Source: Thiothrix unzii
GTDB taxonomy: Bacteria > Pseudomonadota > Gammaproteobacteria > Thiotrichales > Thiotrichaceae
Assembly (NCBI RefSeq): GCF_017901175.1
Contig: NZ_CP072793.1
Span: forward strand, 186,001-250,000
Direction of reading: 5' to 3'
DNA length: 64,000 bases
Part shown: piece by piece, positions 42,241-50,410 of the stretch
Layout: each line of letters opens with the position of its first letter
Position numbering within the stretch: position 1 is the stretch's first letter
Notes under the pieces: generated by a model
Seen by the model: the letters and a program-made list of their open reading frames with translations, nothing else
Databases searched by the model: none
Told to the model about the DNA's origin: nothing
Position numbers and translations under genes: made by a program

Positions 42241-43659
42241 ATGGCAAAGAAATACGAAGCCGGGGTGAAGGAATACCGGCAAACCTATTGGCAGCCTGAC
42301 TATATCCCGTTGGATACGGATATTCTGGCGTGCTTTAAAATCACCCCGCAACCGGGTATTGACCGTGAAGAAGCGGCGGCGGCAGTCGCAGCAGAATCTT
42401 CCACGGGTACTTGGACGACCGTGTGGACAGACTTGCTGACCGACATGGATTACTACCGTGGTCGTGCGTACATGATCGAAGATGTACCGGGCGACGATGC
42501 CTGCTTCTATGCCTTCATCGCTTACCCGATTGACCTGTTTGAAGAAGGTTCAGTAGTCAACGTCTTCACCTCATTGGTCGGTAACGTATTCGGCTTTAAA
42601 GCGATCCGCGCCCTGCGTCTTGAAGACGTGCGCTTCCCGATTGCTTACGTAAAAACCTGTAACGGCCCGCCGCACGGCATTCAGGTTGAACGTGACAAAA
42701 TGAACAAATACGGTCGCCCCATGCTGGGTTGCACCATCAAGCCGAAGCTGGGTTTGTCTGCGAAAAACTACGGTCGTGCGGTATACGAATGCTTGCGCGG
42801 TGGTCTGGACTTCACCAAAGACGACGAAAACATCAACTCGCAGCCATTCATGCGCTGGCGTGACCGCTTCCTGTTCGTGCAGGACGCGATTGAAACCTCA
42901 GAAGCGCAAACCGGCGAACGCAAAGGTCACTACCTGAACGTTACGGCACCTTCTCCTGAAGAAATGTATGAGCGTGCTGAATTTGCCAAAGAAATCGGTT
43001 CACCGATTATCATGCACGACTTCCTGACTGGCGGTATGACGGCTAACACCGGTTTGGCACGTTGGTGCCGTAAAAACGGTATGTTGCTGCACATTCACCG
43101 GGCGATGCACGCGGTACTCGACCGTAACCCGCACCACGGTATCCACTTCCGTGTACTGACCAAAGCACTGCGTTTGTCCGGTGGCGACCACCTGCATACC
43201 GGTACTGTCGTGGGCAAGCTGGAAGGCGACCGCGCTTCTACTTTGGGCTGGATTGACCTGTTACGTGAATCTTACGTACCAGAAGACCGTTCACGCGGTA
43301 TTTTCTTCGACCAAGACTGGGGTTCAATGCCTGGTGCATTCGCGGTCGCATCCGGTGGTATCCACGTCTGGCACATGCCTGCACTGGTGAACATCTTCGG
43401 TGATGAGTCTGTTCTGCAATTCGGTGGCGGCACGCTGGGTCACCCATGGGGCAACGCGGCAGGTGCAGCGGCTAATCGTGTAGCATTGGAAGCGTGCGTT
43501 GAAGCGCGTAACCGTGGTGTTGAACTGGAGCGCAACGGTAAGGAAATCCTCACCAAAGCGGCACAGTCTAGCCCTGAACTCAAGATTGCCATGGAAACAT
43601 GGAAAGAAATCAAGTTCGAGTTCGACACCGTTGACAAACTTGATGTTCAGAACCGCTAA
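42241..43659 (+). CDS. cbbL: RuBisCO large subunit, form IA (carboxysomal)
   Basis: 472 residues from the second of two adjacent ATGs, which stands six bases from AAGGAG. Catalytic features: N-terminal [25 protein letters not shown], the carbamylated lysine in [24 protein letters not shown] (the first Lys), the [14 protein letters not shown] segment, the His in HIHRAMHAV, loop 6 [10 protein letters not shown] and the C-terminal [15 protein letters not shown]. Sequence and context (csoS2 etc.) place it in form IA with alpha-carboxysomes. It fixes CO2 onto ribulose-1,5-bisphosphate inside the shell. Confidence 0.98.
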   Translation: MAKKYEAGVKEYRQTYWQPDYIPLDTDILACFKITPQPGIDREEAAAAVAAESSTGTWTTVWTDLLTDMDYYRGRAYMIEDVPGDDACFYAFIAYPIDLFEEGSVVNVFTSLVGNVFGFKAIRALRLEDVRFPIAYVKTCNGPPHGIQVERDKMNKYGRPMLGCTIKPKLGLSAKNYGRAVYECLRGGLDFTKDDENINSQPFMRWRDRFLFVQDAIETSEAQTGERKGHYLNVTAPSPEEMYERAEFAKEIGSPIIMHDFLTGGMTANTGLARWCRKNGMLLHIHRAMHAVLDRNPHHGIHFRVLTKALRLSGGDHLHTGTVVGKLEGDRASTLGWIDLLRESYVPEDRSRGIFFDQDWGSMPGAFAVASGGIHVWHMPALVNIFGDESVLQFGGGTLGHPWGNAAGAAANRVALEACVEARNRGVELERNGKEILTKAAQSSPELKIAMETWKEIKFEFDTVDKLDVQNR

Positions 43660-43677
43660 TCACAGGAGTTGCAAACC

Positions 43678-44007
43678 ATGGCTGATTTTCAGGATTACAA
43701 ACAAACCGTCAAGTACGAAACCTTTTCTTACTTGCCTGCGCTGACGGCAGACCAAACCCGCCAGCAAATTCAATACATCGTGTCACAGGGCTGGAACCCA
43801 GCTATCGAACACGTGGAGCCTGCCAGATCCCACAAGTATTACTGGTTCATGTGGAAGCTGCCCATGTTCGGTGAGCAAAGCGTTGACCGCATCCTGTCAG
43901 AGATCGAAGCGTGCCATCGGGAATACCCCAACCACCACGTGCGTCTGATCGGTTACGACAACTACACCCAAAGCCAAGGCACATCCTTTGTTGTGTACCG
44001 CGCTTAA
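43678..44007 (+). CDS. cbbS: RuBisCO small subunit
   Basis: 109 residues from ATG 43678 ([23 protein letters not shown]), with CAGGAG before it. Typical features are [32 protein letters not shown] and [23 protein letters not shown]. It forms the L8S8 enzyme with CbbL, and the groove between the subunits is the docking site for CsoS2 N-terminal repeats. Confidence 0.98.
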   Translation: MADFQDYKQTVKYETFSYLPALTADQTRQQIQYIVSQGWNPAIEHVEPARSHKYYWFMWKLPMFGEQSVDRILSEIEACHREYPNHHVRLIGYDNYTQSQGTSFVVYRA

Positions 44008-44029
44008 TGACTGACAGGGAGGAGACACC

Positions 44030-46435
44030 ATGCCTGCACAAACTGCAAATAGCGCGGATAAAGCCCGCGAAGCAGCCGCCGCGCGTCGGCGGGCTACTGC
44101 CCAGCGCAGTGCCGGTCAGTCACGCCCGGTAGTTGCTGTTAAGGCAGTACCTGCGGCATCCACCCGACCTGAACCTGTACAAGCTGCCCCGGTGGCAGCT
44201 TATGCAGCCCCGTCCACCGCTGTTGTCGTTGCCATCAATGCCAGTGCGAACAAAGCGCATGAAGCGGCTGAACGCCGCCGAGTCGCCGCGCAACGCAGTC
44301 AGGCACAAGCACGGCAGCGTTCTCGTCCGCAGGTGGCATCTGTATCTTCTGTTCCCGCTTATTCCAGCAGTACTGCATTGGAAGACAACTTCGGCAGTCT
44401 GTTTGGCAGTGAACCGGTGACAGAAGAAGCAATGGATGCGTTGTGCGAAATGGTCGATGCTGACCCTAATGCCTTAGGTGTTAGCGGTAACAGTGTGCGT
44501 GCCATTTGCCGTAACCGTCGCCAGCAACAGGCAACGCAAGGCAAATCTGCCGTACCCCGTCGTCCTGGTAGCACTCCTAACGGGCGTAACCCACGCTTGA
44601 GTGTCGCTCCGCAAGGTCGCGATGCTGCCCGCCAACATCGGGTCAAAGCCGCACGGGGGCAACGTCCCGATGCACCAGCCGCACCACGTCCCACCGGACG
44701 GATGCGTCCGCAACGTGTTCCTCCCAAGGTTGAGATTGACGAGACCCTGTTGGGAAACGCAGTGACCGGTACTCAGGTTAATCGTATTACCGCTAATACG
44801 ATTACTGGGGGCGAATCCGGTATCTGCCGCACGGTGACAGGAACGGAATACTTGGGTGCAGACCATTTCGATACCATTTGCGGGACACGTCCTGAACCGA
44901 ATCCGCCGAAAGTCGGGTTAACGGTCACAGGTCGCGGTCTGGCAGTTTCCGGTACAGAAGTGGGTCGCTCTAACAATGTGACGGGTGATGAAAGTGGTAG
45001 TTGCCGTGCAGTGACGGGTACAGAGTACTTAGGGCTGGAGCAATTTTCAGCTTTTTGTGAAAACAAAGGGTTGACGACTCGCGCTCCTAAAGTAGTGGCT
45101 GGTACGACGGCACGCAAACAGTTAACCGTAACGGGTGTTGATGAAGCACGCCTGCAACCTGTCACCGGCAATGAGTCGGGTGCGGGACGCAGCATCACGG
45201 GGTCGCAATACTCCGATGCGGGTGCTTCACGCCTGACGATCAATGGCCCACAGAAAGTTGCCTTAACACACACCGTCGCCGGTCGTGAAGTGACAGGCAC
45301 AGAAGTAGGACGTTCGACCAAGGTAACAGGTGATGAATACGGCAGTTGCCGCCCGGTAACGGGTACGGAATACGTGTCCAGCGAGCAGTTTCAATCCATT
45401 TGTAACACGCAAGCACCCGCACGCTCTGCCAAAGTGGGTGAGGATAACAGCCAGCAAGGACAGCGTATTACCGGCAATCTCGTCAATCGTACTGAAAAAG
45501 TCACAGGAAACGAGGCGATAGCAGTGGGTAAAGTAACCGGTTCACAGTATGGCGACAGCCAAGTGGCAAATCGTGCGCCACCGAAAGCGTATCCGATGCA
45601 AACCCTTGCGGGGCGCAGTCTGACAGGCAATCGGGTGGATCACAGCCCAAAGCTCACCGGTGATGATCGTGGCGGCTGCTTGCCCGTCACCGGTACTGAA
45701 TACTACGGCAAGGAACATTTTGCCGGGTATTGTGCAAGCGAATCGCCACAACACCATCATGCGCATGGTCACGACCACCATCATGACCATGAACACGGCG
45801 AAGGTGAACACGGCTTCTGCTGTGACGAGTGCGCGGCTGACCATTTCGCGAAAGTGAAAGTGGCGCAGGCGCGGCGCATGTTGCCACCGCCTCCGGTGAT
45901 GTGCCACGGCTGTGCAGACAGTGCAGTGGCAGAAGCGAAACAGGTTGCTCAACAAGCGGCAGCAGGTTTCAGCGTCCAATCACCGGCACGGGCGGCACTC
46001 GGACGTGTCACCGGCAATGCTTACGAAGGTGCAGGGCGCATTACCGGCCCCGGCAATCGTGGCAACCAGACCGTTTCCGGCACACCGGAATTCCGTTACC
46101 AGCAGCCGGTGGCAGCCACTGTTACCAGCGAGCCGGTAGTAGCGGAACGTGCCGAACCCGCAGCCTCGCGTGTTACCGGTGACGGACGTGACAACCTCCG
46201 TATCACCGGCGACGACTGGGGTCGCAGCCAACGCATGACAGGTACCGAAGGGAAGTGGGCGCAAAACCGCAACCCGACGTTACGTGGTGCGCAACAAGCC
46301 ATGGCAATGGTGAGTGCTCACGCTAATAAGTCACTGGAACGTCCTGAAGCTCCACCTATCGCTAACGTGACAGGCAGCAGCGGCAACAGTGGCAAAGGTG
46401 CGCTGATCACCGTTTCCGGTGGGGCAAGAGGTTAG
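44030..46435 (+). CDS. csoS2: Carboxysome assembly scaffold CsoS2
   Basis: 801 residues, largely disordered and repetitive. N-region: basic helices KAREAAAARRRATAQ (about 9-23), KAHEAAERRRVAAQRS (about 77-92), RAICRNRRQQQ and AARQHRVKAARG, the RuBisCO-binding repeats. M-region (about 240-570): six repeats built from VTGTEVGRS..VTGDESGSCR.VTGTEYLG, which contact the shell. Then comes a His/Cys-rich stretch (H575-H605: twelve His, C597, C598, C601, and CHGC 625-628) before the C-region (RVTGNAYEGAGRITGPGNRG, ITGDDWGRSQRMTGTEGKWA). The His/Cys stretch is not a general CsoS2 feature that I know and could bind metal. Confidence 0.96.
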   Translation: MPAQTANSADKAREAAAARRRATAQRSAGQSRPVVAVKAVPAASTRPEPVQAAPVAAYAAPSTAVVVAINASANKAHEAAERRRVAAQRSQAQARQRSRPQVASVSSVPAYSSSTALEDNFGSLFGSEPVTEEAMDALCEMVDADPNALGVSGNSVRAICRNRRQQQATQGKSAVPRRPGSTPNGRNPRLSVAPQGRDAARQHRVKAARGQRPDAPAAPRPTGRMRPQRVPPKVEIDETLLGNAVTGTQVNRITANTITGGESGICRTVTGTEYLGADHFDTICGTRPEPNPPKVGLTVTGRGLAVSGTEVGRSNNVTGDESGSCRAVTGTEYLGLEQFSAFCENKGLTTRAPKVVAGTTARKQLTVTGVDEARLQPVTGNESGAGRSITGSQYSDAGASRLTINGPQKVALTHTVAGREVTGTEVGRSTKVTGDEYGSCRPVTGTEYVSSEQFQSICNTQAPARSAKVGEDNSQQGQRITGNLVNRTEKVTGNEAIAVGKVTGSQYGDSQVANRAPPKAYPMQTLAGRSLTGNRVDHSPKLTGDDRGGCLPVTGTEYYGKEHFAGYCASESPQHHHAHGHDHHHDHEHGEGEHGFCCDECAADHFAKVKVAQARRMLPPPPVMCHGCADSAVAEAKQVAQQAAAGFSVQSPARAALGRVTGNAYEGAGRITGPGNRGNQTVSGTPEFRYQQPVAATVTSEPVVAERAEPAASRVTGDGRDNLRITGDDWGRSQRMTGTEGKWAQNRNPTLRGAQQAMAMVSAHANKSLERPEAPPIANVTGSSGNSGKGALITVSGGARG

Positions 46436-46445
46436 GAGGTTACAG

Positions 46446-48005
46446 GTGAACAGCCGTCAAGCCCAGCAAGCATTGCGTCTGGCAAGCCGAACTCAAGGCA
46501 AGCCGCAGACGTTACGCAAGGCAACACGCCAACCAGCTCCGGCTGCCTTGGCGGTGGAGCCGGGTACACGGTTAACACCTGTGGCAAACGGGGCGGTGGC
46601 GAGTTCTCGCCGCCACCCGCTGGCTAACCAACACGCCAATGCCCGTTTGGCGCATTGTGAAGAAAGTGTTAAAGGGCGTTTTGAAGCCATCATCCCTGCC
46701 CTGCAAGCCATCGCTGGTTTGCATCTGGGGGACGGTTTCAGCGCACAAGCACAAGCGATTGCGGAAGCCCAACTGGGCTACTGCTTGCCGGAACGCATCC
46801 TCAACGATGCGTGGGTCAGCGGTGTGGACATGAAAGCCCTGTATGCGTATTGCGCGTTTCAGGCTTTGAAGCTGGCAACCGAACAGTTTGCCAACGATTT
46901 ACGCCAACAGGTGGAAGCGGTGCAGGATACCCGCAACTTCTTCCTCGACTGTGGCTTTCACGCGGTGGACATCAGCCCCTGTGCCGATGGTCGCCTCAAA
47001 GGTTTGATGCGTTACATTTTGCGTCTGCCTTTGACTTCGTTTACCCGGCGCAAGGCGTATGCCGGGGCATTATTCGACGTGGAAACGGACGTGCGCCACT
47101 GGATGGCAACCGAATTACGCCGTTTCCGCGAAGGTGTGCCAACCACCGTCGATGCAGGGACTCGTTACCTGAAAATCGCGGTGTATCACACCAGTAGCAG
47201 TTCCCCCTGCCATGAGGGATGTGCTGCCCACGGGAGTAACGATCATCAAGCGGTGGCAGCGGCTCTGGATCGCCTAAACCAGTTCCGCCAGGCTATTGAG
47301 AATTCGTTCTGTTGTGGTGCCAGCACAGATATTTTGTTGATCGGGGTTGATACCGACACCGATGCCATCCGGGTACATATTCCCGATGGTAACGGTGAGC
47401 TTTCCCCGCAACGCTTTGTGGATAACAAGGTACTGTTCCATGCCACGCTGGGTTTGTCAGCAGATCAAGCAGGCTTGGCAGTACACGAGGCGGTCGAAGC
47501 CGCGATTAACCAGCATGGCTGGGGAACCGGCAAAGGCGCACCGCATGATGGGATGCGACGGCTGGTGACTAACCTGCTGATCAATAACCTGTCACAGATG
47601 GATTACGTGATGGATTTGCACAATGGGCAATACGCCGACATCGGGCACGCCGAACGCTACATCAGCGTCGGGGATGGTTTCGAGGAAGTGCAAATCCGCA
47701 ATGTGGCGTATTACGCCCACCTGCACACGCTGGAAGAAGGCGTGGCAGACATGGATGTCGGCATCAAGATTTTCAAAGGCTTGAACGTGAATCACGGTCT
47801 GCCTGTGCCGGTAGCGATTCACTACCGTTACGATGCCGGTGTACCGGGGTCACGCGAACGCACAGTGGCGAAAGCCCAGCGGGTTGCCGCAGCCATCCGC
47901 AGCCGTTACGCGGCATTGGTGGAACAGGGTTTGTTACTGTGCCATTTGTCAGTGCAAGACACGCCCGTCGGTAGCCCGGTGGAAGTTGTGGAGGATGTGG
48001 CATGA
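46446..48005 (+). CDS. csoSCA: Carboxysomal beta-type carbonic anhydrase CsoSCA (CsoS3)
   Basis: 519 residues from a GTG at 46446, eight bases after TAGGAGG; a longer GTG frame from 46419 would overlap csoS2. An N-terminal disordered Arg/Gln-rich tail (about 1-55), probably for RuBisCO binding, precedes the helical domain and the catalytic domain. The catalytic domain has the beta-CA signature C-x-D-x-R in DISPCADGRLKGLMRYIL and later zinc ligands in VYHTSSSSPCHEGCAAHGSND. It converts bicarbonate to CO2 inside the carboxysome. It overlaps csoS4A by 4 bp. Confidence 0.96.
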   Translation: MNSRQAQQALRLASRTQGKPQTLRKATRQPAPAALAVEPGTRLTPVANGAVASSRRHPLANQHANARLAHCEESVKGRFEAIIPALQAIAGLHLGDGFSAQAQAIAEAQLGYCLPERILNDAWVSGVDMKALYAYCAFQALKLATEQFANDLRQQVEAVQDTRNFFLDCGFHAVDISPCADGRLKGLMRYILRLPLTSFTRRKAYAGALFDVETDVRHWMATELRRFREGVPTTVDAGTRYLKIAVYHTSSSSPCHEGCAAHGSNDHQAVAAALDRLNQFRQAIENSFCCGASTDILLIGVDTDTDAIRVHIPDGNGELSPQRFVDNKVLFHATLGLSADQAGLAVHEAVEAAINQHGWGTGKGAPHDGMRRLVTNLLINNLSQMDYVMDLHNGQYADIGHAERYISVGDGFEEVQIRNVAYYAHLHTLEEGVADMDVGIKIFKGLNVNHGLPVPVAIHYRYDAGVPGSRERTVAKAQRVAAAIRSRYAALVEQGLLLCHLSVQDTPVGSPVEVVEDVA

Positions 48006-48253
48006 AGATCATGCGCGTGGAAAAAACGCTGGTATCCACCAACCGCCTTGCCGAACTGGGGCATAAGGGCTTGTTAGTGGTACAGGAAAAAGTTGGCGGA
48101 GCGCGGCAAGTGGCAGTGGATGCTATCGGTTGCGTCCCCGGTGACTGGGTGATTTGTGTGGGTTCCTCTGCCGCTCGCGAAGCCGCTGGCAGTAAGGAAT
48201 ACCCTTCCGACCTCACCATCGTCGGCATTATCGACCGCTGGAATGGCGAGTAA
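48002..48253 (+). CDS. csoS4A: Carboxysome shell vertex pentamer CsoS4A
   Basis: 83 residues, BMC-P (CcmL/EutN) family: MKIMRVEKTLVSTNRLAELGHKGLLVVQE, VAVDAIGCVPGDWVICVGSSAAREAAGSKEYPSDLTIVGIIDRW. Pentamers cap the vertices of the icosahedral shell. The ATG overlaps the csoSCA stop (ATGA); csoS4B follows after ten bases. Confidence 0.97.
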   Translation: MKIMRVEKTLVSTNRLAELGHKGLLVVQEKVGGARQVAVDAIGCVPGDWVICVGSSAAREAAGSKEYPSDLTIVGIIDRWNGE

Positions 48254-48263
48254 GGGGTAGCAC

Positions 48264-48509
48264 ATGGAAATCATGCGGGTACAGTCTGATTTGGTCGCCA
48301 CCCAGCGCGTACCTGGCTTGAAGAATATGTCCTTGCGGGTTTTGGTGGACAGCAAGGGCGCTAAGAATGTGGCTTGCGATCCGGTGGGCGCACCGCCCGG
48401 AGCGTGGGTTTTCACCATCAGCGGATCAGCGGCGCGTTACGCGCTCAAGGATCCCAAGGTGCTAACGGATTTGACCATCGCCGGAATCATCGACCATTGG
48501 GACGAATGA
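48264..48509 (+). CDS. csoS4B: Carboxysome shell vertex pentamer CsoS4B
   Basis: 81 residues, BMC-P family, paralogue of CsoS4A: MEIMRVQSDLVATQRVPGLKNMSLRVLVDSKG, VACDPVGAPPGAWVFTISGSAARYALKDPKVLTDLTIAGIIDHWDE. The start is preceded by AAGGGG. It forms the second type of vertex cap. Confidence 0.97.
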   Translation: MEIMRVQSDLVATQRVPGLKNMSLRVLVDSKGAKNVACDPVGAPPGAWVFTISGSAARYALKDPKVLTDLTIAGIIDHWDE

Positions 48510-48557
48510 CCGCCGCTGGGTTAATTAATGACTGATTTTTTACGAGAGGATATTCAA

Positions 48558-48875
48558 ATGGCTGAAGTAACTGGTATTGCCTTAGGCATGATTGAAACAC
48601 GCGGTCTGGTACCGGCTATCGAAGCCGCTGATGCCATGACTAAAGCGGCTGAAGTACGTCTGATTGGTCGCCAGTTCGTTGGTGGCGGTTATGTGACTGT
48701 ACTGGTACGTGGTGAAACAGGTGCAGTTAACGCTGCTGTCCGTGCAGGTGCTGACGCTTGTGAGCGTGTTGGTGACGGCTTGGTTGCTGCACACATTATC
48801 GCGCGCGTTCACTCTGAAGTGGAATGCATCCTGCCTAAAGCAGGCGAAACCCCTGACAACGCTGTTATCGGCTAA
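48558..48875 (+). CDS. csoS1: Carboxysome shell hexamer CsoS1, copy 1 (short C-terminal extension)
   Basis: 105 residues from ATG 48558 (MAEVTGIALGMIETRGLVPAIEAADAMTKAAEVRLIG), one BMC-H domain. The pore and assembly motifs RQFVGGGYVTVLVRGETGAVNAAVRAG and HSEVECILPK are present. Compared with the next gene it has an extra tail AGETPDNAVIG. The frame is open 30 bases upstream, but GAGGATATTCAA before this ATG and the paralogue both support it. Confidence 0.96.
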   Translation: MAEVTGIALGMIETRGLVPAIEAADAMTKAAEVRLIGRQFVGGGYVTVLVRGETGAVNAAVRAGADACERVGDGLVAAHIIARVHSEVECILPKAGETPDNAVIG

Positions 48876-48917
48876 GTCACTTTGATTGATCGTTAATCGT
48901 TTTTAAGGAGAATAAAC

Positions 48918-49208
48918 ATGGCACAAGTAACTGGTGTTGCTTTAGGTATGATTGAAACACGCGGCCTCGTTCCTGCTATCGAAGCAGCCGATGCGATGAC
49001 CAAAGCCGCTGAAGTCAAGCTGATCGGTCGTCAATTCGTTGGCGGTGGTTATGTAACTGTTTTGGTTCGTGGCGAAACTGGCGCGGTTAACGCAGCGGTG
49101 CGTGCAGGTGCTGACGCTTGTGAGCGCGTGGGTGACGGTTTGGTAGCGGCGCACATTATTGCCCGCGTCCACTCCGAAGTCGAAACCATTCTGCCTAAGG
49201 CGGAGTAA
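48918..49208 (+). CDS. csoS1: Carboxysome shell hexamer CsoS1, copy 2
   Basis: 96 residues, one BMC-H domain, about 95 percent identical in protein to the preceding copy over the shared length. DNA identity is lower, mostly at third positions, so the duplication is old and the proteins are under strong constraint. It has a strong ribosome site (AAGGAG). It is the major facet protein of the shell. A large G/C-rich inverted repeat follows immediately. Confidence 0.97.
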   Translation: MAQVTGVALGMIETRGLVPAIEAADAMTKAAEVKLIGRQFVGGGYVTVLVRGETGAVNAAVRAGADACERVGDGLVAAHIIARVHSEVETILPKAE

Positions 49209-49214
49209 AACCTG

Positions 49215-49318
49215 ACCCCTCACCCCCTAGCCCCCTCTCCCTCAAGGGGCGAGGGGGAACAAGAAAACATTCTCTTAGCCCCTATCCCCTTGAGGGAGAG
49301 GGGTTGGGGTGAGGGGTA
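49215..49318. repeat. Large G/C-rich inverted repeat between csoS1 and acRAF
   Basis: The left arm (about 49216-49250, with CCCCCTCTCCCTCAAGGGG) and right arm (about 49286-49317, CCCCTTGAGGGAGAGGGG...) are near-complements of about 31 of 34 positions around a 35-base centre. In RNA it would be a very stable hairpin. It could protect or separate the highly expressed shell-gene part from the weaker downstream part of the operon. It is the same element type as at 13822 and 50350. Confidence 0.85.
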
Positions 49319-49341
49319 TCTTCAACCAAAGGAGCACTATC

Positions 49342-49602
49342 ATGACCGCAACCCAACCCAGCAGCGCATGGAATGTCCAGCAACGCCCAGCGGCAATGAC
49401 CCGCCGTTATGAATTTGCCTCCTACGCTGAAACACGCACGTTTTTGGATCAACTAGCCGCGCTTTCCGAACGCACGGGTTTGCATCCGAATCTGAATTTC
49501 GCCCGCAATCATGTGAGCGTGAGCATCAATGCGGAAGGTGACGCCTTAACGGATGCGGAGTATGCCTACGCTGCCGAAGCTGATGCTTTCGCCCAACAAT
49601 AA
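49342..49602 (+). CDS. acRAF: Alpha-carboxysome RuBisCO assembly factor acRAF (pterin dehydratase-like)
   Basis: 86 residues from ATG 49342, preceded by AAAGGAGC. The PCD-like fold is seen in MTRRYEFASYAETRTFLDQLAALSERTGLHPNLNFARNHVSVSINAEGD, but the dehydratase catalytic His pattern is degenerate (P-N-L-N-F where the enzymes have H-H-P). This matches the chaperone family that helps fold or assemble form IA RuBisCO and is usually encoded downstream of csoS1. Confidence 0.88.
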   Translation: MTATQPSSAWNVQQRPAAMTRRYEFASYAETRTFLDQLAALSERTGLHPNLNFARNHVSVSINAEGDALTDAEYAYAAEADAFAQQ

Positions 49603-49628
49603 TTTGGTTTAACCACGAGGTTTGGCAG

Positions 49629-49859
49629 ATGCCTACAGCAAAATCCAGCAAACCCAAAGCGGTGAAACCTGCCGCAGCCGCCCCAGTGGTGCTTGAAGCA
49701 CCCGAAGCAGCAGTAGTACCAGAAGAGACCGTTCCAGCCGTTGCTGATGTACCGCAACCGCCGCAAGCACCCACAGTGGCACCAGCCGCGCCAGCCGCAG
49801 CCGACGACCTGAATCAACCGGGTTTCCCGCTGCACCCTGAGCGTGTTTGGCCTGATTAA
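49629..49859 (+). CDS. Short disordered Pro/Ala-rich protein with C-terminal Trp motif
   Basis: 76 residues: a Lys/Ser-rich start (MPTAKSSKPKAVKPAAAAP), an acidic Pro/Ala/Val middle without predicted structure and a distinct end PGFPLHPERVWPD. It has its own ribosome site (CGAGG) and is followed closely by the next gene. Low complexity, acidic composition, position after acRAF and a near-terminal Trp resemble alpha-type McdB carboxysome-positioning proteins as I remember them. No parA/mcdA lies nearby. The assignment is tentative; an unrelated docking-peptide protein is equally possible. Confidence 0.6.
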   Translation: MPTAKSSKPKAVKPAAAAPVVLEAPEAAVVPEETVPAVADVPQPPQAPTVAPAAPAAADDLNQPGFPLHPERVWPD

Positions 49860-49875
49860 CCTGCGAGAAGACACC

Positions 49876-50343
49876 ATGATTTCCAGAGTAACCACTTCCG
49901 CTTCCATGCAGTCACGCGCTCCGCGTGGTGCTGTCACCGGGGCTTATGTTGGCAATACCACCCCGCCTCCCGTGGATGTGGATGCCCTGTTCAAACGTTG
50001 GGATGCTGCCTTGCATACCCGCAGTGTTGATGCTGTGGTTGCCTGTTACAGCCATGATGCGGTATTGCTGCCTACGGTTGCCGATGAGCCGCACGTTGGG
50101 CATAAGTCGATTGCTGACTATTTCAAGCATTTTCTCGCCGGTTCACCACGCGGTGCTGTCACCGAACGCCATGTGCAAGTCGGCTGGGATATGGCAGTGG
50201 ATATGGGTACGTATTCCTTCGTGTTTGCCGATGGACGCAAAGTGACCGCACGTTATACCTTTGTGTATCGCCCGCGTGCCGGAGAATGGCTCATTACCCA
50301 TCACCATTCGTCCGTTCTGCCAGAACAATTCTGCAAGCTCTGA
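49876..50343 (+). CDS. CaMKII-AD/SnoaL-fold protein, probable iota-type carbonic anhydrase family
   Basis: 155 residues from ATG 49876. After a short basic N-terminal tail (about 1-33) comes a cystatin-like NTF2 fold: VDALFKRWDAALHTRSVDAVVACYSHDAVLLPTVAD, HVGHKSIADYFKHFLAGSP, RHVQVGWDMAVDMGTYSFVF, RYTFVYRPRAGEWLITHHHSSVLPEQ. The HHHSS at 142-146 followed by xLPE is the signature I associate with COG4337/LCIP63 iota-carbonic anhydrases; related SgcJ/EcaC proteins share the fold. It has no signal peptide, so it is cytosolic or carboxysomal. Located between the disordered gene and cbbO within the carboxysome operon. Confidence 0.68.
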   Translation: MISRVTTSASMQSRAPRGAVTGAYVGNTTPPPVDVDALFKRWDAALHTRSVDAVVACYSHDAVLLPTVADEPHVGHKSIADYFKHFLAGSPRGAVTERHVQVGWDMAVDMGTYSFVFADGRKVTARYTFVYRPRAGEWLITHHHSSVLPEQFCKL

Positions 50344-50349
50344 CTTATT

Positions 50350-50388
50350 CCCTCCACCCCTTGCGGGGGGAGGGTTAGGGAGGGGGGG
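50350..50388. repeat. G/C-rich short inverted repeat before cbbO
   Basis: CCCTCCACCCCTTGCGGGGG, then GAGGGTTAGGGAGGG: a pyrimidine arm and purine arm able to pair, closest to the element inside hrpA. It fills most of the gap between the iota-CA-like gene and cbbO. Confidence 0.75.
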
Positions 50389-50410
50389 TAACTTAATAAG
50401 GAGTACTTTG

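Noticed and set aside
44474-45321. Long open frames opposite csoS2
   Set aside because: Shadows of the CsoS2 repeat codons; no ribosome sites and no recognisable protein features.
46419-46445. Upstream GTG as the csoSCA start, overlapping csoS2
   Set aside because: The GTG at 46446 has TAGGAGG at proper spacing, while 46419 has no ribosome site and lies in the end of csoS2.
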